From JAEUTH01 sp044230205 (GTDB lineage: Bacteria > Bacteroidota > Bacteroidia > AKYH767-A > OLB10), in the NCBI GenBank assembly GCA_044230205.1, contig JBGARN010000015.1, positions 1 through 51,016 on the forward strand: 51,016 bases of DNA, given 5' to 3'. The notes beneath the pieces were generated by a model. The model was not told the DNA's origin. It did not search any database and saw only the letters and a list, made by a program, of their open reading frames with translations. Numbering within the stretch: the stretch's first letter is position 1; the number at the start of each line of letters is the position of its first letter. A program made the translations under genes and the position numbers. Below, piece after piece: positions 25,649 through 36,034 of this stretch.

Positions 25649-28045
25649 TTATTGCCGAATCACTTTAACCTGCGTTGTTTCAGTTTCGCTGCTTAATTGC
25701 ATAAAATAAACTCCGCTATCCAGGTTTTCGTTTACATTGATTTGAAACTCACCCGTTGCGTTCACATTTTCAGTTTTAACAACCCTGCCTGTTATATCGT
25801 ATAGGGTAATGGTTAAATTAACAGGCTCATCATTAAGCAAAGTGCCATAAATATAATTTCTGAATGGGTTAGGGTAGATGGATTGTATTAAACTGTTATC
25901 AGTAAAACTTATTTCACCCGGTATATCGCCTTTTGCAGGGATACTCTCTTCAACGTAAAACTCGTCAACACCGGCTTCAATAGCATGATCAGGATTTTTA
26001 TCGCGTACATAAAAAGATATTTTCATGTTTTTGGTAGGAGTGGTGTAGTCTTTTACCCTGTATGAACGCTGAACCCACTGCGAATTGTTAGAAGAACTAA
26101 CTGTAATATTATCAAGTACAAATTTTGTTGTCCCTTTTTGCAGCCTGATTATCAGCGTATCATTGGATCCGGGTTCTGCAAAAAACCACGTATTAACTTT
26201 AATTACCGGATCAGTCCACCCTGTTTTCAAATCAAGCACAGGAGAAACAAGATTAGTGTAACCGCTGTCTACATCATCATTATTGTAAGCTCCGCCACCA
26301 TTACCTGTTATGTACGCTTTATTATTGCAGTCACTGTTTACATCCTCTCCCGGATTCGCATCATTCAGATTAATGAAAGTGGTACCTTCAGGTAAATCAC
26401 GCACCCATTTGCCACGCTTAGCAGTTGAAGTTTTAGTCCATCCGAAATCAAAAGTAAAATCATCACTTAATCCGCGTGCTAATGAAAAGTTTAATCCGCT
26501 AACAGGTGAGTTGACTAATATAGACTGGCAGCTATTATTATATTTCCATTTGCCGGCTGTTGCTGTATAAAAGCTTGGATAAACTCCGTTTAAGACATAA
26601 TTCCCTGCCGAGTCAGTTGTTGTATTGTAAATGAAGCCATTGTTGTCTTCCAACACTACTTTTGCAAGGGGTATCCCAGTAGCATTAACATCTTCCACCT
26701 TTCCTGAAACGTTAACACCCGGCAATGCAAGTTGTACATTCAGGTTAGTTAATACACCATTAGAAAGTACAACACCTGTAATTACTTTTGTTGTATAACC
26801 AGTTTTACTAACAGTAACTGTATAGGTTCCTGCATTTACAGTTCCTGTTTTAAACTGACCGGCTGCATTTGTAACCTCATTCATTGATGAAGCGGCAACC
26901 TGAACAGAAGCTCCGGGGATTAAAGCACCAGATAAGGTATCAGTTACTGTTCCTTCCAGGTAGCATCCACGCAAATAATTCGGAGTTAAAACATAAAGTC
27001 CGGTTTCCATATCGGACACAACCAGGTTGCCCGAAGGCAGGTAAGGATAAACGCCCCATGCCCCATGAAATCCATTGCCCGAGTAGGATGCAGAACAATC
27101 ATATTGACCGGTTTTAATAAGATTAGAAGGACGTGCTGCATCAACAATAATTACGCCTTCGGTATAATAAGATGCTATTGCAAAATCGTTCTTTACATAA
27201 ACATTATGGATGATTGCACCATTGCCGGGTGTTGATTGTATTTTATCCAACAAGGTAATGTTGTTGATATTGCTTACATCATAAGCAGCAAGATAAGAGT
27301 TGGAAACTTCATCGGTAGTAAATAATACGCGATGATTATCGCTTAACCATGTATTGTGTGTAAAATTATTGGGTGTGTTTTGAGTTTGCAACAGAACTGG
27401 TACAGCTTTATTAGCCACATTAAAAACCGAAAATTGTCCTGCATAAATGTGTCCACCCCAAAGAGTATCATTGCTTACAATACCATCATGTATGTATTGA
27501 CTGGATAAACCGGGGTTATTGGTATTGCCGGCATATGTCGGATTCCAGGGATCAGCAAGGTTAAGGATTACCGCAGCACCACTAAACAGGTTGGTGCCGT
27601 ACAGATAGCAATAACCATTTGAAACATGCAATGCATGTGCTTTGGTAAGTTGTCCGTTAATAGCGCCATCACCGGTATAGTATTTTGAGTTAACTGAAGC
27701 AGGCAGGTTACTTAGGTTTATAATCTGAATACCATTACAACATCCTTCTGTTGTAACATAAGCATATTTTCCCCAGGTTTTTATTTCGCGCCATTGCGAG
27801 TTGATTCCTGCTACTGCAAAGACTTCAACCGGTGCAAGTGGATTGGTAACATTAACTATTGAAACACCTGCCGATGTTCCTACCAGGGCATATTCATTAC
27901 CAAGAGTATCAACATAACCCCAAATATTAGCAAGTGTTTTGCCGGGGTAAGCCAGGTTACTCCTGAATGTAACATTTAATGGCTGTGAAAATGCTTTTGA
28001 AAGTGCTAGCAGCGTTATTACGCTGAACAGTAAAATTTTTCTCAT
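25649..28045 (-). CDS. Choice-of-anchor-B family T9SS-secreted protein
   Basis: The 798-aa protein begins with a signal peptide (ILLFSVITLLALSKAFSQ) and a propeller-like region of the choice-of-anchor-B type (IWGYVDTLGNEYALVGTSAG, GVSIVNVTNP, GIQIINLSNL, residues ~20-360). Next comes a carboxypeptidase-regulatory-like Ig domain (TGTVNAGTYTVTVSKTGY, ~380-445) and a second beta-sandwich region (~450-520). It ends in a T9SS type-A sorting domain (SIYPNPFRNYIYG, then LDSGVYFMQL). It should be displayed on or released from the cell surface. Substrate is unknown. Unlike the other secreted genes in the window its frame is intact. Confidence 0.9.
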   Translation of the reverse strand: MRKILLFSVITLLALSKAFSQPLNVTFRSNLAYPGKTLANIWGYVDTLGNEYALVGTSAGVSIVNVTNPLAPVEVFAVAGINSQWREIKTWGKYAYVTTEGCCNGIQIINLSNLPASVNSKYYTGDGAINGQLTKAHALHVSNGYCYLYGTNLFSGAAVILNLADPWNPTYAGNTNNPGLSSQYIHDGIVSNDTLWGGHIYAGQFSVFNVANKAVPVLLQTQNTPNNFTHNTWLSDNHRVLFTTDEVSNSYLAAYDVSNINNITLLDKIQSTPGNGAIIHNVYVKNDFAIASYYTEGVIIVDAARPSNLIKTGQYDCSASYSGNGFHGAWGVYPYLPSGNLVVSDMETGLYVLTPNYLRGCYLEGTVTDTLSGALIPGASVQVAASSMNEVTNAAGQFKTGTVNAGTYTVTVSKTGYTTKVITGVVLSNGVLTNLNVQLALPGVNVSGKVEDVNATGIPLAKVVLEDNNGFIYNTTTDSAGNYVLNGVYPSFYTATAGKWKYNNSCQSILVNSPVSGLNFSLARGLSDDFTFDFGWTKTSTAKRGKWVRDLPEGTTFINLNDANPGEDVNSDCNNKAYITGNGGGAYNNDDVDSGYTNLVSPVLDLKTGWTDPVIKVNTWFFAEPGSNDTLIIRLQKGTTKFVLDNITVSSSNNSQWVQRSYRVKDYTTPTKNMKISFYVRDKNPDHAIEAGVDEFYVEESIPAKGDIPGEISFTDNSLIQSIYPNPFRNYIYGTLLNDEPVNLTITLYDITGRVVKTENVNATGEFQINVNENLDSGVYFMQLSSETETTQVKVIRQ

Positions 28046-28163
28046 TGTAAAAGTTTTGTTGTTATGGATTAAAATAATTTGTAATGACTACTTAAATTAC
28101 CTGATCATTGGAATACAATATATTAAAAAATTATTGATTATAACAATACAGGAAATTGTTGAT

Positions 28164-28568
28164 TTAATAAATATCAGAATTTTTTTCGCCTTCTACTAAA
28201 GTTGTTGACTTAATGTACTTTTTAATTGTGTCAAGCAGCAATTCAGGTTCAAAAGGTTTAACCAGGTAGGCCGCTGCTCCCGAGTGCAATGCTTCATTAA
28301 TATTTTGCTTTTCTGACAAGTTAGAAATAATTATAAAAGGTATGTATTTTGTTTCCTGGTTTGCTAAAATAGCTTTTAAAACTTTATAAGCGCTTTTGCC
28401 GGGCAACAGTATGTCACATAAAATGATATCCGGTTTATTGTTTAAAGCAATCTGTATTCCAGATTCTGCATTATCAGCTTTTAAAACCTTGTACCCTTCA
28501 AGTTCAAGAAATTCTGAAAGGTTTTCTCTGATTTCAGTAAGACATTCAATAATTAAAATGTTAAACAT
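28164..28568 (-). CDS. Receiver-only response regulator
   Basis: The 134-aa protein is a single CheY-like receiver domain with no output domain. The phosphorylation site is Asp52 (ILCDILLPG), the switch residue is Ser82 (IIISN) and the conserved lysine is Lys104 (LVKPF). The acidic pocket that binds Mg2+ is altered: the usual ED/DD pair after the first strand reads Glu8-Cys9 (ILIIECL). This may weaken metal-dependent phosphorylation. No histidine kinase gene is adjacent, so its partner lies elsewhere. Confidence 0.9.
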   Translation of the reverse strand: MFNILIIECLTEIRENLSEFLELEGYKVLKADNAESGIQIALNNKPDIILCDILLPGKSAYKVLKAILANQETKYIPFIIISNLSEKQNINEALHSGAAAYLVKPFEPELLLDTIKKYIKSTTLVEGEKNSDIY

Positions 28569-28727
28569 AAAGCAAAGATTTATGCCGTTAACTTTAAAAA
28601 ATTAATCTGTCAATGATTTGATCGATAATGCGATAACTGTTGTTAATGTTGCGTAATAATAGCAATATATTTTTTAATAGCACCTGTTATCTGTTAAAAG
28701 ACGTTGACAGCTTTATTTAAAGTAGTA

Positions 28728-30627
28728 TTAATCAAATAACAGCAATGGTGTGATAGTGCCAGAATTTTCCTTTAATGGCTTGTCGGTAATTAATTGACCA
28801 AAAACGACAGGTTCAATTTATTAAATCGGCCATCCCAATTGGTTTTGTAATCAGCTGTTGTAAAAATGAGTTGACCCCTGCGGTTGAAAATCTTTAAATT
28901 ATATTCAAAAAACTCACAATCGAAACAGAAAATAGGGTCATTTATTCCGTCATCATCAGGTGTAAAAGCATTAGGCACATATAAGTCGCAATAACATTTA
29001 GCAAGGCTAGCCTCAACTGTATCGGAAGAAAAGCAGCCATTGTTGTTGGTTATGGTAAGCCAGTATAAATTACCGATACAATATTTATTGGTCATTAGTT
29101 GATCCGTTACTCTGAATAATAGCAGGCATAGGTGCGCTTTAATGTTGCTGCTATCAATACATAGTCTGAAATCATCACCAAGGTTGGCTTCAATTACCGG
29201 TAACATTGTAATTTTTATAGTATCGCTAACCCAAAACTCACCGCAATGATAACCTGCCTGCAACCAATAAGTGCCTGTTTGTGATACTGCAATTGTTGGG
29301 GGTGGTATCTCCTGTCGACCACACGTAAGGAGTCGAATTGATCTGTATATAGTTTTTGAGGGTGATTTCATTATTCATACAAATATTAGTGTCGTTACCT
29401 AATTCGAGTTGCTTTTGATTAAAACAACTGTTATTCAATCTGCATTGAAAATGTATCGGATGTAAAATTCAAGATTTACCTCAGTAGAGGATAGTTTATT
29501 ACAGTGGTTGTAGCAAGGCGCGAAACACTTTCGTTTACTAAATTAAATTGTGCTCCGCTGATATCACACAGGTGCTAAAGTCATTATCAAGTTTGGCAGT
29601 TAATAACTGACCTGAACCTGTTATTGCCGCAACTAATGGCAATCCATCATTAGTTGTAATTATTTTGAAATTATTAGGATTCAAGCCAATTATGTTCAAA
29701 GAGTTTGCTTTAATGATATTTAGATCCTTGTCAAATTCAATTACTGTTGGATAGGAAGGTACGTCAATTGCAACTTTAAACATAGCAGCAATGTTGCCAT
29801 TAGGCAATTGATAAAAATCTGATTCCGTTTACATCAGCTTTCTTTTTATCACTCCAGAGCAGGTTACCGCTTTTATCAATTTTGGCAAATAAAATATTCT
29901 GACTTCCGTTGGAATAGCCTGTGATAATAAATCCATCACTAACTTCAGTAGCTGCTTTATAATAGTAGCCCATACCACTTATTACTGCTGACCATTGAAC
30001 ATTACCGGCATTATTTATGTTTATATATGTATTGCGCTATACGTATAAGCAGCCGTTATCACTATTTTAAATAGCTCCGCCCCAAATGCCACCGTGGTCG
30101 TAAAATTTGGTCCATATTAAGTTGCTTTACCTGATGCATTTTAATTTAATAATGAGATTATAGGTTACATTGTTATTGATATTTTCAACGTTAGAAAAAA
30201 CAAAAATGTTGCCTTGCTGATCTTCACTTATTGTATAAGGAAAATGAGTGTAATCGGCATCAACATAGGTTTTACTCCAGACAATATTACCTGAACCGTC
30301 CATACGCGTTATAGCTGAAGAATAAGCAGAACCATTTTGAACTCGGCTTAGAAAAACGAAATCACCGTTTGAAGTTCTGATAAAATCACTCAATGATGTT
30401 ACAAGGCTTGTTATGTAGAATTTTTTGCTCCATTCTGCCTGTCCGCATGCATTGAATTTTGAAAGTTTCAAACTATCTGTTGAAAAAATCACAAATCCAT
30501 TATCGCTGGTAGCAAACAAATCTAAATTATAACCAAAGTCAGTAACTGACGAGGTTTTAATAAATTGCTGTTGAGCAGGCGCAGCAAATGATAATACTAA
30601 AAGTAATACTACTGGTAATGTTTTCAT
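28728..30627 (-). pseudogene. Decayed secreted protein with gliding-motility-type (CHU_C) C-terminal domain
   Basis: The start is intact: a signal peptide (LPVVLLLVLSFAAPAQQ) followed by propeller-like repeats (SDNGFVIFSTD, ACGQAEWSKKF) down to a stop at 30127. Homology then continues in other frames through WTKFYDHGGIWGGAI, an in-frame TAA (30067-30069), NSDNGCLYV, an in-frame TAG (30037-30039), NAGNVQWSAV and GFIITGYSNGSQNILFAKID. It is picked up again at 29807-29538, 29438-29238 and 29371-28790 (YVPNAFTPDDDGIND, a CHU_C hallmark). After one more shift it ends as SGTITPLLLFD at 28728. At least four frameshifts and two nonsense codons are visible. The ancestral protein was about 600 aa and T9SS-exported. 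Confidence 0.85.
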
Positions 30628-30735
30628 GTTAGGTTACCATGACAACAATGATAACATAAAAGTTGCCATGGTTTATAGTCAGATTGTAATTTTCAATGCA
30701 TGAAAACTAAAATATCAGCATAGAATACATATAAA

Positions 30736-32403
30736 CTATTTATATCCCTGTAAATGAACACTTTTTACTGCTCTTCCTGAAGGGTCGTTCATGTTTTGAA
30801 ACGAGGCATCCCATGCCAATGCTTCGGGCGTACTGCAGGCAACTGATTTAACAGAAGGAACACATGAGGCTGCAGTGTCTGATGGAAAATGTTCGCTGAA
30901 AATAGCACGGTAGCGATATTCTTCTTTTGACATGGGCGTATTTATCGGGAAACGAAACTTGGCTCGTGCAAACTCTTCATCACTTACGCTTAGTGATGCA
31001 ATTTGTTTTAAAGTATCAATCCATCCATAACCAACACCATCACTGAACTGTTCTTTTTGCCTCCAGACTATACTTTCCGGTAAATAATCTTCAAATGCTT
31101 TTCGTAAAATCCATTTTTCCATTTTGCCACCCTTAGCCATCTTATCCTCAGGATTCAGTCGCATGGCAACATCCATAAATTCCTTGTCCAAAAACGGAAC
31201 TCGTCCTTCAATACCCCATGCAGCCAGTGATTTGTTGGCACGCAAACAATCATATAAGTGCAGTTTACTTAGTTTGCGTACTGTCTCTTCGTGAAAAGAT
31301 TTTGCATCAGGTGCTTTATGGAAATATAAATATCCACCAAAAATTTCATCTGCACCTTCGCCTGATAACACCATTTTTATTCCCATTGATTTTATTACGC
31401 GAGCAAGAAGGTACATTGGTGTGGATGCACGAACAGTAGTTACATCATAAGTTTCCAGGTGATAAATAACATCGCTGATAGCATCAAGGCCTTCCTGTAT
31501 GGTAAAGTTTATTTCATGATGAACTGAACCGATATGATTAGCAACAGTGCGTGCAGAAGCAAGATCAGGTGAGCCAACTAAACCTACGGCAAATGAATGA
31601 AGCTGCGGATACCATGCCATTTGTGTATCACCGGATTCTATGCGTTTGGGAGCAAATTTCTTGGTAATGGCTGAAATAATTGATGAATCCAAACCTCCTG
31701 ATAGCAACACACCATATGGAACATCACTCATCAGCTGACGATGAACTGCTGCTTCCAGCGCTTCGCGTAATTGCTTAATATCACTTGAGTTGTTTTTAAC
31801 ATTTTCATATTCCATCCAGTCCCTCTTATACCATCGCTTTAATTCATGGCCATCTTTGCTATACAAATAGTGGCCGGGTAAAAATTCCTGTATTTTATTA
31901 CATATACCTTCAAGTGCTTTTAGTTCAGAAGCTACGTAAAAATTTCCCAATTTATCCCAACCCATATAAAGCGGAATAATTCCGATTTGGTCGCGCGCAA
32001 TAAAATAACAATCATTGGCTACATCGTATAATGCAAATGCAAAAATGCCATTGAGATCTTCCAGGAAGTTGACTCCCTTCTTGCGGTACAATGCAAGAAT
32101 CACTTCGCAATCGCTGTGAGTAAGAAAATTGTATTCACTTAAATCCTTACGCAAGTCAGTATGATTATAAATTTCACCATTTACGGCAAGCACCATATTT
32201 TTATCATCGCTATAAAGCGGCTGACCACCGCTTTGAGGATCTACTATGGCAAGTCGTTCGTGAGCCAGCAATACATTATTGCCACAAAATATACCTGACC
32301 AATCGGGTCCGCGGTGTCTTATTTTTTTTGACATTTCCAGCACCTGCGGCCTTAATTGATTTGTATCACTCTTTACATCAAATACCCCTATAATTCCACA
32401 CAT
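30736..32403 (-). CDS. asnB: Asparagine synthase B (glutamine-hydrolysing)
   Basis: AsnB makes asparagine from aspartate, ATP and glutamine. The 555-aa protein begins MCGIIGVFD, so Cys2 is the glutaminase nucleophile. RHRGPDWSG (residues ~29-37), ERLAIVDP and NGEIYNH complete the N-terminal glutaminase domain. The synthetase domain has the PP-loop LLSGGLDSSI near residue 233 and the GEGADEIFGGY loop. Length matches E. coli AsnB (554 aa). It is divergently placed from the thrABC operon, so two aspartate-consuming pathways share one intergenic region of about 170 bases. Confidence 0.96.
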   Translation of the reverse strand: MCGIIGVFDVKSDTNQLRPQVLEMSKKIRHRGPDWSGIFCGNNVLLAHERLAIVDPQSGGQPLYSDDKNMVLAVNGEIYNHTDLRKDLSEYNFLTHSDCEVILALYRKKGVNFLEDLNGIFAFALYDVANDCYFIARDQIGIIPLYMGWDKLGNFYVASELKALEGICNKIQEFLPGHYLYSKDGHELKRWYKRDWMEYENVKNNSSDIKQLREALEAAVHRQLMSDVPYGVLLSGGLDSSIISAITKKFAPKRIESGDTQMAWYPQLHSFAVGLVGSPDLASARTVANHIGSVHHEINFTIQEGLDAISDVIYHLETYDVTTVRASTPMYLLARVIKSMGIKMVLSGEGADEIFGGYLYFHKAPDAKSFHEETVRKLSKLHLYDCLRANKSLAAWGIEGRVPFLDKEFMDVAMRLNPEDKMAKGGKMEKWILRKAFEDYLPESIVWRQKEQFSDGVGYGWIDTLKQIASLSVSDEEFARAKFRFPINTPMSKEEYRYRAIFSEHFPSDTAASCVPSVKSVACSTPEALAWDASFQNMNDPSGRAVKSVHLQGYK

Positions 32404-32429
32404 TGTTTAATCGCATTTTTTTGAGGGTG

Positions 32430-32463
32430 CAAGAATAAGATTTTTAATGGCATCAGTCTCAAA
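32430..32463 (-). promoter_or_regulatory. Candidate promoter of asnB (TTTG, 22 bases, TATTCTTG)
   Basis: On the minus strand TTTG (32460-32463) is followed after 22 bases by TATTCTTG (32430-32437), one mismatch from TAnnTTTG. Transcription would begin about 20 bases upstream of the asnB start. Confidence 0.4.
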
Positions 32464-32574
32464 TCGGGGATTCTCATATTCAACAATTAAGCAGTTAATT
32501 AACTCTGGTTTTCCATTTACAATTTTATTGTAATGTTGCTGTGTGTATTTTTCCCATCAGGTTATTTTTTAATT

Positions 32575-35019
32575 ATGAAAGTTTTAAAATTCGGAGGAAC
32601 TTCAGTTGCCAACGCCCCCAACATCACCAAGGTTACTGAAATAATCACAACGGCAGCACTTAATGATAAAGTAATGGTTGTTGTTTCAGCCATAAGCGGC
32701 ATTACTGATTTACTCATTGAAGCTGGAAAGCTTGGTGAAGCAGCTGACGATGCTTACAAGCAAAAACTTGCAGTTATTGAAAAACGGCATTTAGATGCTA
32801 TACAGGAGTTAATTCCGGTTGCAAAGCAAAGTGCAGTTATAAGTGAAATAAAAAAACATTGTAATGAATTGGAGGCAATCTGTGAAGGTGTTTACCTGCT
32901 CAGGGAATTATCTGCACGCACACAGGACAGGATTGTAAGTTTCGGTGAGATGATGCTTTCAATTATTCTTTCAGCTAAATTAAATTCAACAGGCATTCAG
33001 CATGAATGGAAGGATTCACGCAGTTTAATCAGCACCGATTCCAATTTCGGATATGCAGCTGTGAATTTTGAAAAAACCAATAAGCAGGTTCTGGATTTTA
33101 TAAAGGCAAAACCTGCCCAGGTTTATATTTTGCCGGGTTTTATTGCAAGCAATCAGCAAGGTATAACTACTACGTTAGGCCGTGGAGGCTCTGATTATAC
33201 AGCTGCTATATATGCAGCGGCAGTTAATGCATCACTGCTTGAAATATGGACAGATGTAAGCGGAATGATGACAGCTGATCCACGTATTGTTCAGAATGTT
33301 AAGGTTATTCCTCGTACATCTTACCAGGAAGCAATGGAGCTTAGCCATTTTGGTGCAAAGGTGATTTACCCGCCAACCATTCAGCCCGTTATGACCAAAG
33401 GCATCCCGATCCTGATTAAAAACACATTCGCTCCTGCTGATGAAGGAACATTGATTGAAAGCAAAAGCAGTGCAACTGATAATATAGTTTGTGGCATTTC
33501 CAGCATCGGTAAAATTTCATTGTTGCTCCTTGAAGGTAGCGGAATGGTAGGCATTCCCGGTTTTTCAAAAAGATTGTTTGATGCGCTAAGCCGCGAAAAA
33601 ATAAATGTAATTCTGATAACGCAGAGTTCATCAGAACATTCAATTTGCGTGGGAATTGATGAGTTTAATGCATCAAAAGCAAAAGCAGCTGTTGATGAAG
33701 AGTTTAACTATGAAATACTGGTTAAAAGACTTGAGCCGCTTAGCATTGAAAACGGCCTGACCATTGTTGCACTGGTAGGTGAACACATGAAGAACCATAC
33801 GGGTATAAGCGGAAGGATGTTCTCTGCCTTAGGACGTAACGGTGTTAATATACGTGCTATAGCCCAGGGATCTTCTGAAAAAAATATTTCAGCTGTTATC
33901 AGCACTGCCGATGTTAAAAAAGCAATCAATGTTTTGCATGAAGAGTTTTTTGAAACCACTTATAAGCAGGTTAATTTATTTATGGTCGGTGCAGGTAATG
34001 TTGGCAAGCGACTGATCGCACAAATTAAGCATCAGCACAATTACCTGCAGCAACACCTGCGTTTAAACCTGCGCGTAATTGCAATTGCCAACAGCAGGAA
34101 AGTGGCTATAAATGAAGAAGGTATTGATTTGGCTGGTTGGGAATCGTCACTTAACAGCGGAGTTGCCATGAATGTGCATGAGCTTTCTGAATATATCATT
34201 CAGAAAAACCTGCGCAATTCAATTTTTGTTGACAATACCGCTAATGAGGAAGTCGGGATGAGTTATGCAGCACTTCTGCAAAAAAGCGTATCGGTAGTTG
34301 CAAGCAATAAAATTGCCTGTTCATCGGATTATGCATGGTATGAAAAATTAAAGGAGCTGGCGCGGGAGTTTAATACCTCATTTTTATATGAAACTAATGT
34401 GGGTGCAGGCTTACCTGTTATTGTTACCTTAAATGATCTTACTCAGAGTGGTGATGAAATTCAGCGTATACAAGCTGTGTTATCAGGCACACTCAATTTT
34501 GTGTTCAATAATTATAACGGAACAAAATCATTTGCATCAATTGTTAGACAAGCCCAGGAAGAAGGATATACCGAACCTGATCCAAGGCTTGATTTGAGTG
34601 GAACTGATGTGATGCGCAAAATACTTATTCTTTCGCGTGAAGCAGGTTATAAGATGGAGATGAATGATATAACCAATAATAGCTTTTTGCCTCCGCCTTG
34701 CCTGCAAGGTAGTGTTGAAGATTTTTATGTTCAACTGGAAAAGCATGAATCGCATTTCAAAAAATTATATGACGATGCACAGGCGGGCGATTGCAAATTG
34801 AAATTTGTAGCACAGCTGGATAAGGGTAAAGCATCAGTTGGGTTACAGCATATCAATAAAGAGCACGATTTATATCACCTGTACGGAAAGGATAATGTTG
34901 TTTTGTTTTACAGCAGACGATATCCTGAGCAGCCATTGGTCGTTAAAGGCGCAGGAGCAGGTGCAGATGTTACTGCTTCAGGTGTTTTTGCTGACATTAT
35001 AAGGGCTGCAAAGTTTTAG
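32575..35019 (+). CDS. thrA: Bifunctional aspartate kinase / homoserine dehydrogenase
   Basis: This fused enzyme catalyses the first and third steps from aspartate towards threonine. The aspartokinase part (~1-290) opens with VLKFGGTSVANA and contains the GRGGSDYTA loop. ACT-type regulatory segments lie at ~310-460 (MVGIPGFSKRLFDAL, HTGISGRMFSALGRNGVNIR). The homoserine dehydrogenase part starts at about residue 465 with the NAD(P)-binding LFMVGAGNVGKRL and contains TNVGAGLPVI and GTLNFVFN. The ATG at 32575 is preferred over an in-frame one at 32533, because homologues start MKVLKFGGTS and the upstream residues look like translated leader. The length of 814 aa is typical. It heads thrA-thrB-thrC with short gaps; the ACT region suggests feedback by threonine. 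Confidence 0.96.
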   Translation: MKVLKFGGTSVANAPNITKVTEIITTAALNDKVMVVVSAISGITDLLIEAGKLGEAADDAYKQKLAVIEKRHLDAIQELIPVAKQSAVISEIKKHCNELEAICEGVYLLRELSARTQDRIVSFGEMMLSIILSAKLNSTGIQHEWKDSRSLISTDSNFGYAAVNFEKTNKQVLDFIKAKPAQVYILPGFIASNQQGITTTLGRGGSDYTAAIYAAAVNASLLEIWTDVSGMMTADPRIVQNVKVIPRTSYQEAMELSHFGAKVIYPPTIQPVMTKGIPILIKNTFAPADEGTLIESKSSATDNIVCGISSIGKISLLLLEGSGMVGIPGFSKRLFDALSREKINVILITQSSSEHSICVGIDEFNASKAKAAVDEEFNYEILVKRLEPLSIENGLTIVALVGEHMKNHTGISGRMFSALGRNGVNIRAIAQGSSEKNISAVISTADVKKAINVLHEEFFETTYKQVNLFMVGAGNVGKRLIAQIKHQHNYLQQHLRLNLRVIAIANSRKVAINEEGIDLAGWESSLNSGVAMNVHELSEYIIQKNLRNSIFVDNTANEEVGMSYAALLQKSVSVVASNKIACSSDYAWYEKLKELAREFNTSFLYETNVGAGLPVIVTLNDLTQSGDEIQRIQAVLSGTLNFVFNNYNGTKSFASIVRQAQEEGYTEPDPRLDLSGTDVMRKILILSREAGYKMEMNDITNNSFLPPPCLQGSVEDFYVQLEKHESHFKKLYDDAQAGDCKLKFVAQLDKGKASVGLQHINKEHDLYHLYGKDNVVLFYSRRYPEQPLVVKGAGAGADVTASGVFADIIRAAKF

Positions 35020-35042
35020 TAAGATTAAATTTACAATTAGCT

Positions 35043-35963
35043 ATGAATGAAATTACGGTATCTGCACCAGCCACTGTTGCCAATATTGTTTGTGGTTTCG
35101 ATATTTTGGGATTTGCGTTAAGTTCTCCCTCAGATACATTTCGTTTATACAAAACAAATTGCAAGGGGGTTACCATTCGTAATTGCGATAATTATGCATT
35201 ACCTACTGACCCGGTAAAGAATGTTTCAGGTGCAGCTTTACTGGCCTTGGTTGCTGAACTTAATGAAGAAATTGGCTTTGAACTGGAAAGCACCAAAGTT
35301 ATTAAACCCGGAAGCGGTATCGGTTCAAGTGCTGCCAGTGCTGCCGGTGTTGTAGTAGCTGCAAATTATTTGCTTAATAACATTTTCAGCCGCAATGATT
35401 TGGTCAGGTTTGCCATGGAAGGCGAGGTTGTTGCATCAGGTGCTAGGCATGCAGATAATATAGCTCCCTGTATTTTTGGAGGTGTAACATTAATTCGCAG
35501 TAATGTTCCGCTTGATATTATCCCGATTAATTGTCCGCCTTTGTTTGTAACAGTTATACATCCGCAAATTGAAGTTAAGACTGCTGATGCACGACAGATT
35601 TTAAAAAGCCAGGTGCCACTTAAAAGTGCAATAACACAATGGGGTAATGTTGCAGGCCTTGTTGCAGGTTTTATGAAAGGTGATTATGAACTAATAGGCC
35701 GTTCGTTACAAGATGTTATTATTGAACCTGTGCGTAAAATTCTTATTCCGGGTTTTGATGAATTGAAGAAGCAATCTATTGCAGCAGGTGCTTTGGGTGG
35801 AGGTATTTCAGGCTCAGGCCCTTCAGTTTTTATGTTCAGCCAGGATGAGAAAACAGCGCGAGAAGTAGAGCAGGCAATGCAATCTGTTTATAATAAGATT
35901 GGAATAGATTTTAGATTGCATGTAACAACTGTAAATTATAAAGGTGTAGAGGTTATTCAGTAA
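35043..35963 (+). CDS. thrB: Homoserine kinase
   Basis: ThrB phosphorylates homoserine to O-phosphohomoserine. The 306-aa protein is a GHMP kinase: the N-terminal VSAPATVANIVCGFD motif binds substrate, the ATP-binding loop is KPGSGIGSSAASAAG (~90-104), and the C-terminal GGGISGSGPSVFMF loop is intact. It is 23 bases after thrA and 71 bases before thrC, consistent with one operon. Length is normal. Confidence 0.96.
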   Translation: MNEITVSAPATVANIVCGFDILGFALSSPSDTFRLYKTNCKGVTIRNCDNYALPTDPVKNVSGAALLALVAELNEEIGFELESTKVIKPGSGIGSSAASAAGVVVAANYLLNNIFSRNDLVRFAMEGEVVASGARHADNIAPCIFGGVTLIRSNVPLDIIPINCPPLFVTVIHPQIEVKTADARQILKSQVPLKSAITQWGNVAGLVAGFMKGDYELIGRSLQDVIIEPVRKILIPGFDELKKQSIAAGALGGGISGSGPSVFMFSQDEKTAREVEQAMQSVYNKIGIDFRLHVTTVNYKGVEVIQ

Positions 35964-36034
35964 ATTGAAGCGGCAATCAGAAAAACACAATATGCATCAA
36001 TTTAAATAAAGTTAGCATAAGGGATTTAGAAAAG

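Noticed and set aside
32404..32574. Threonine attenuator leader peptide before thrA
   Set aside because: No short frame rich in Thr/Ile codons and no terminator/antiterminator hairpin pair is visible in this gap.
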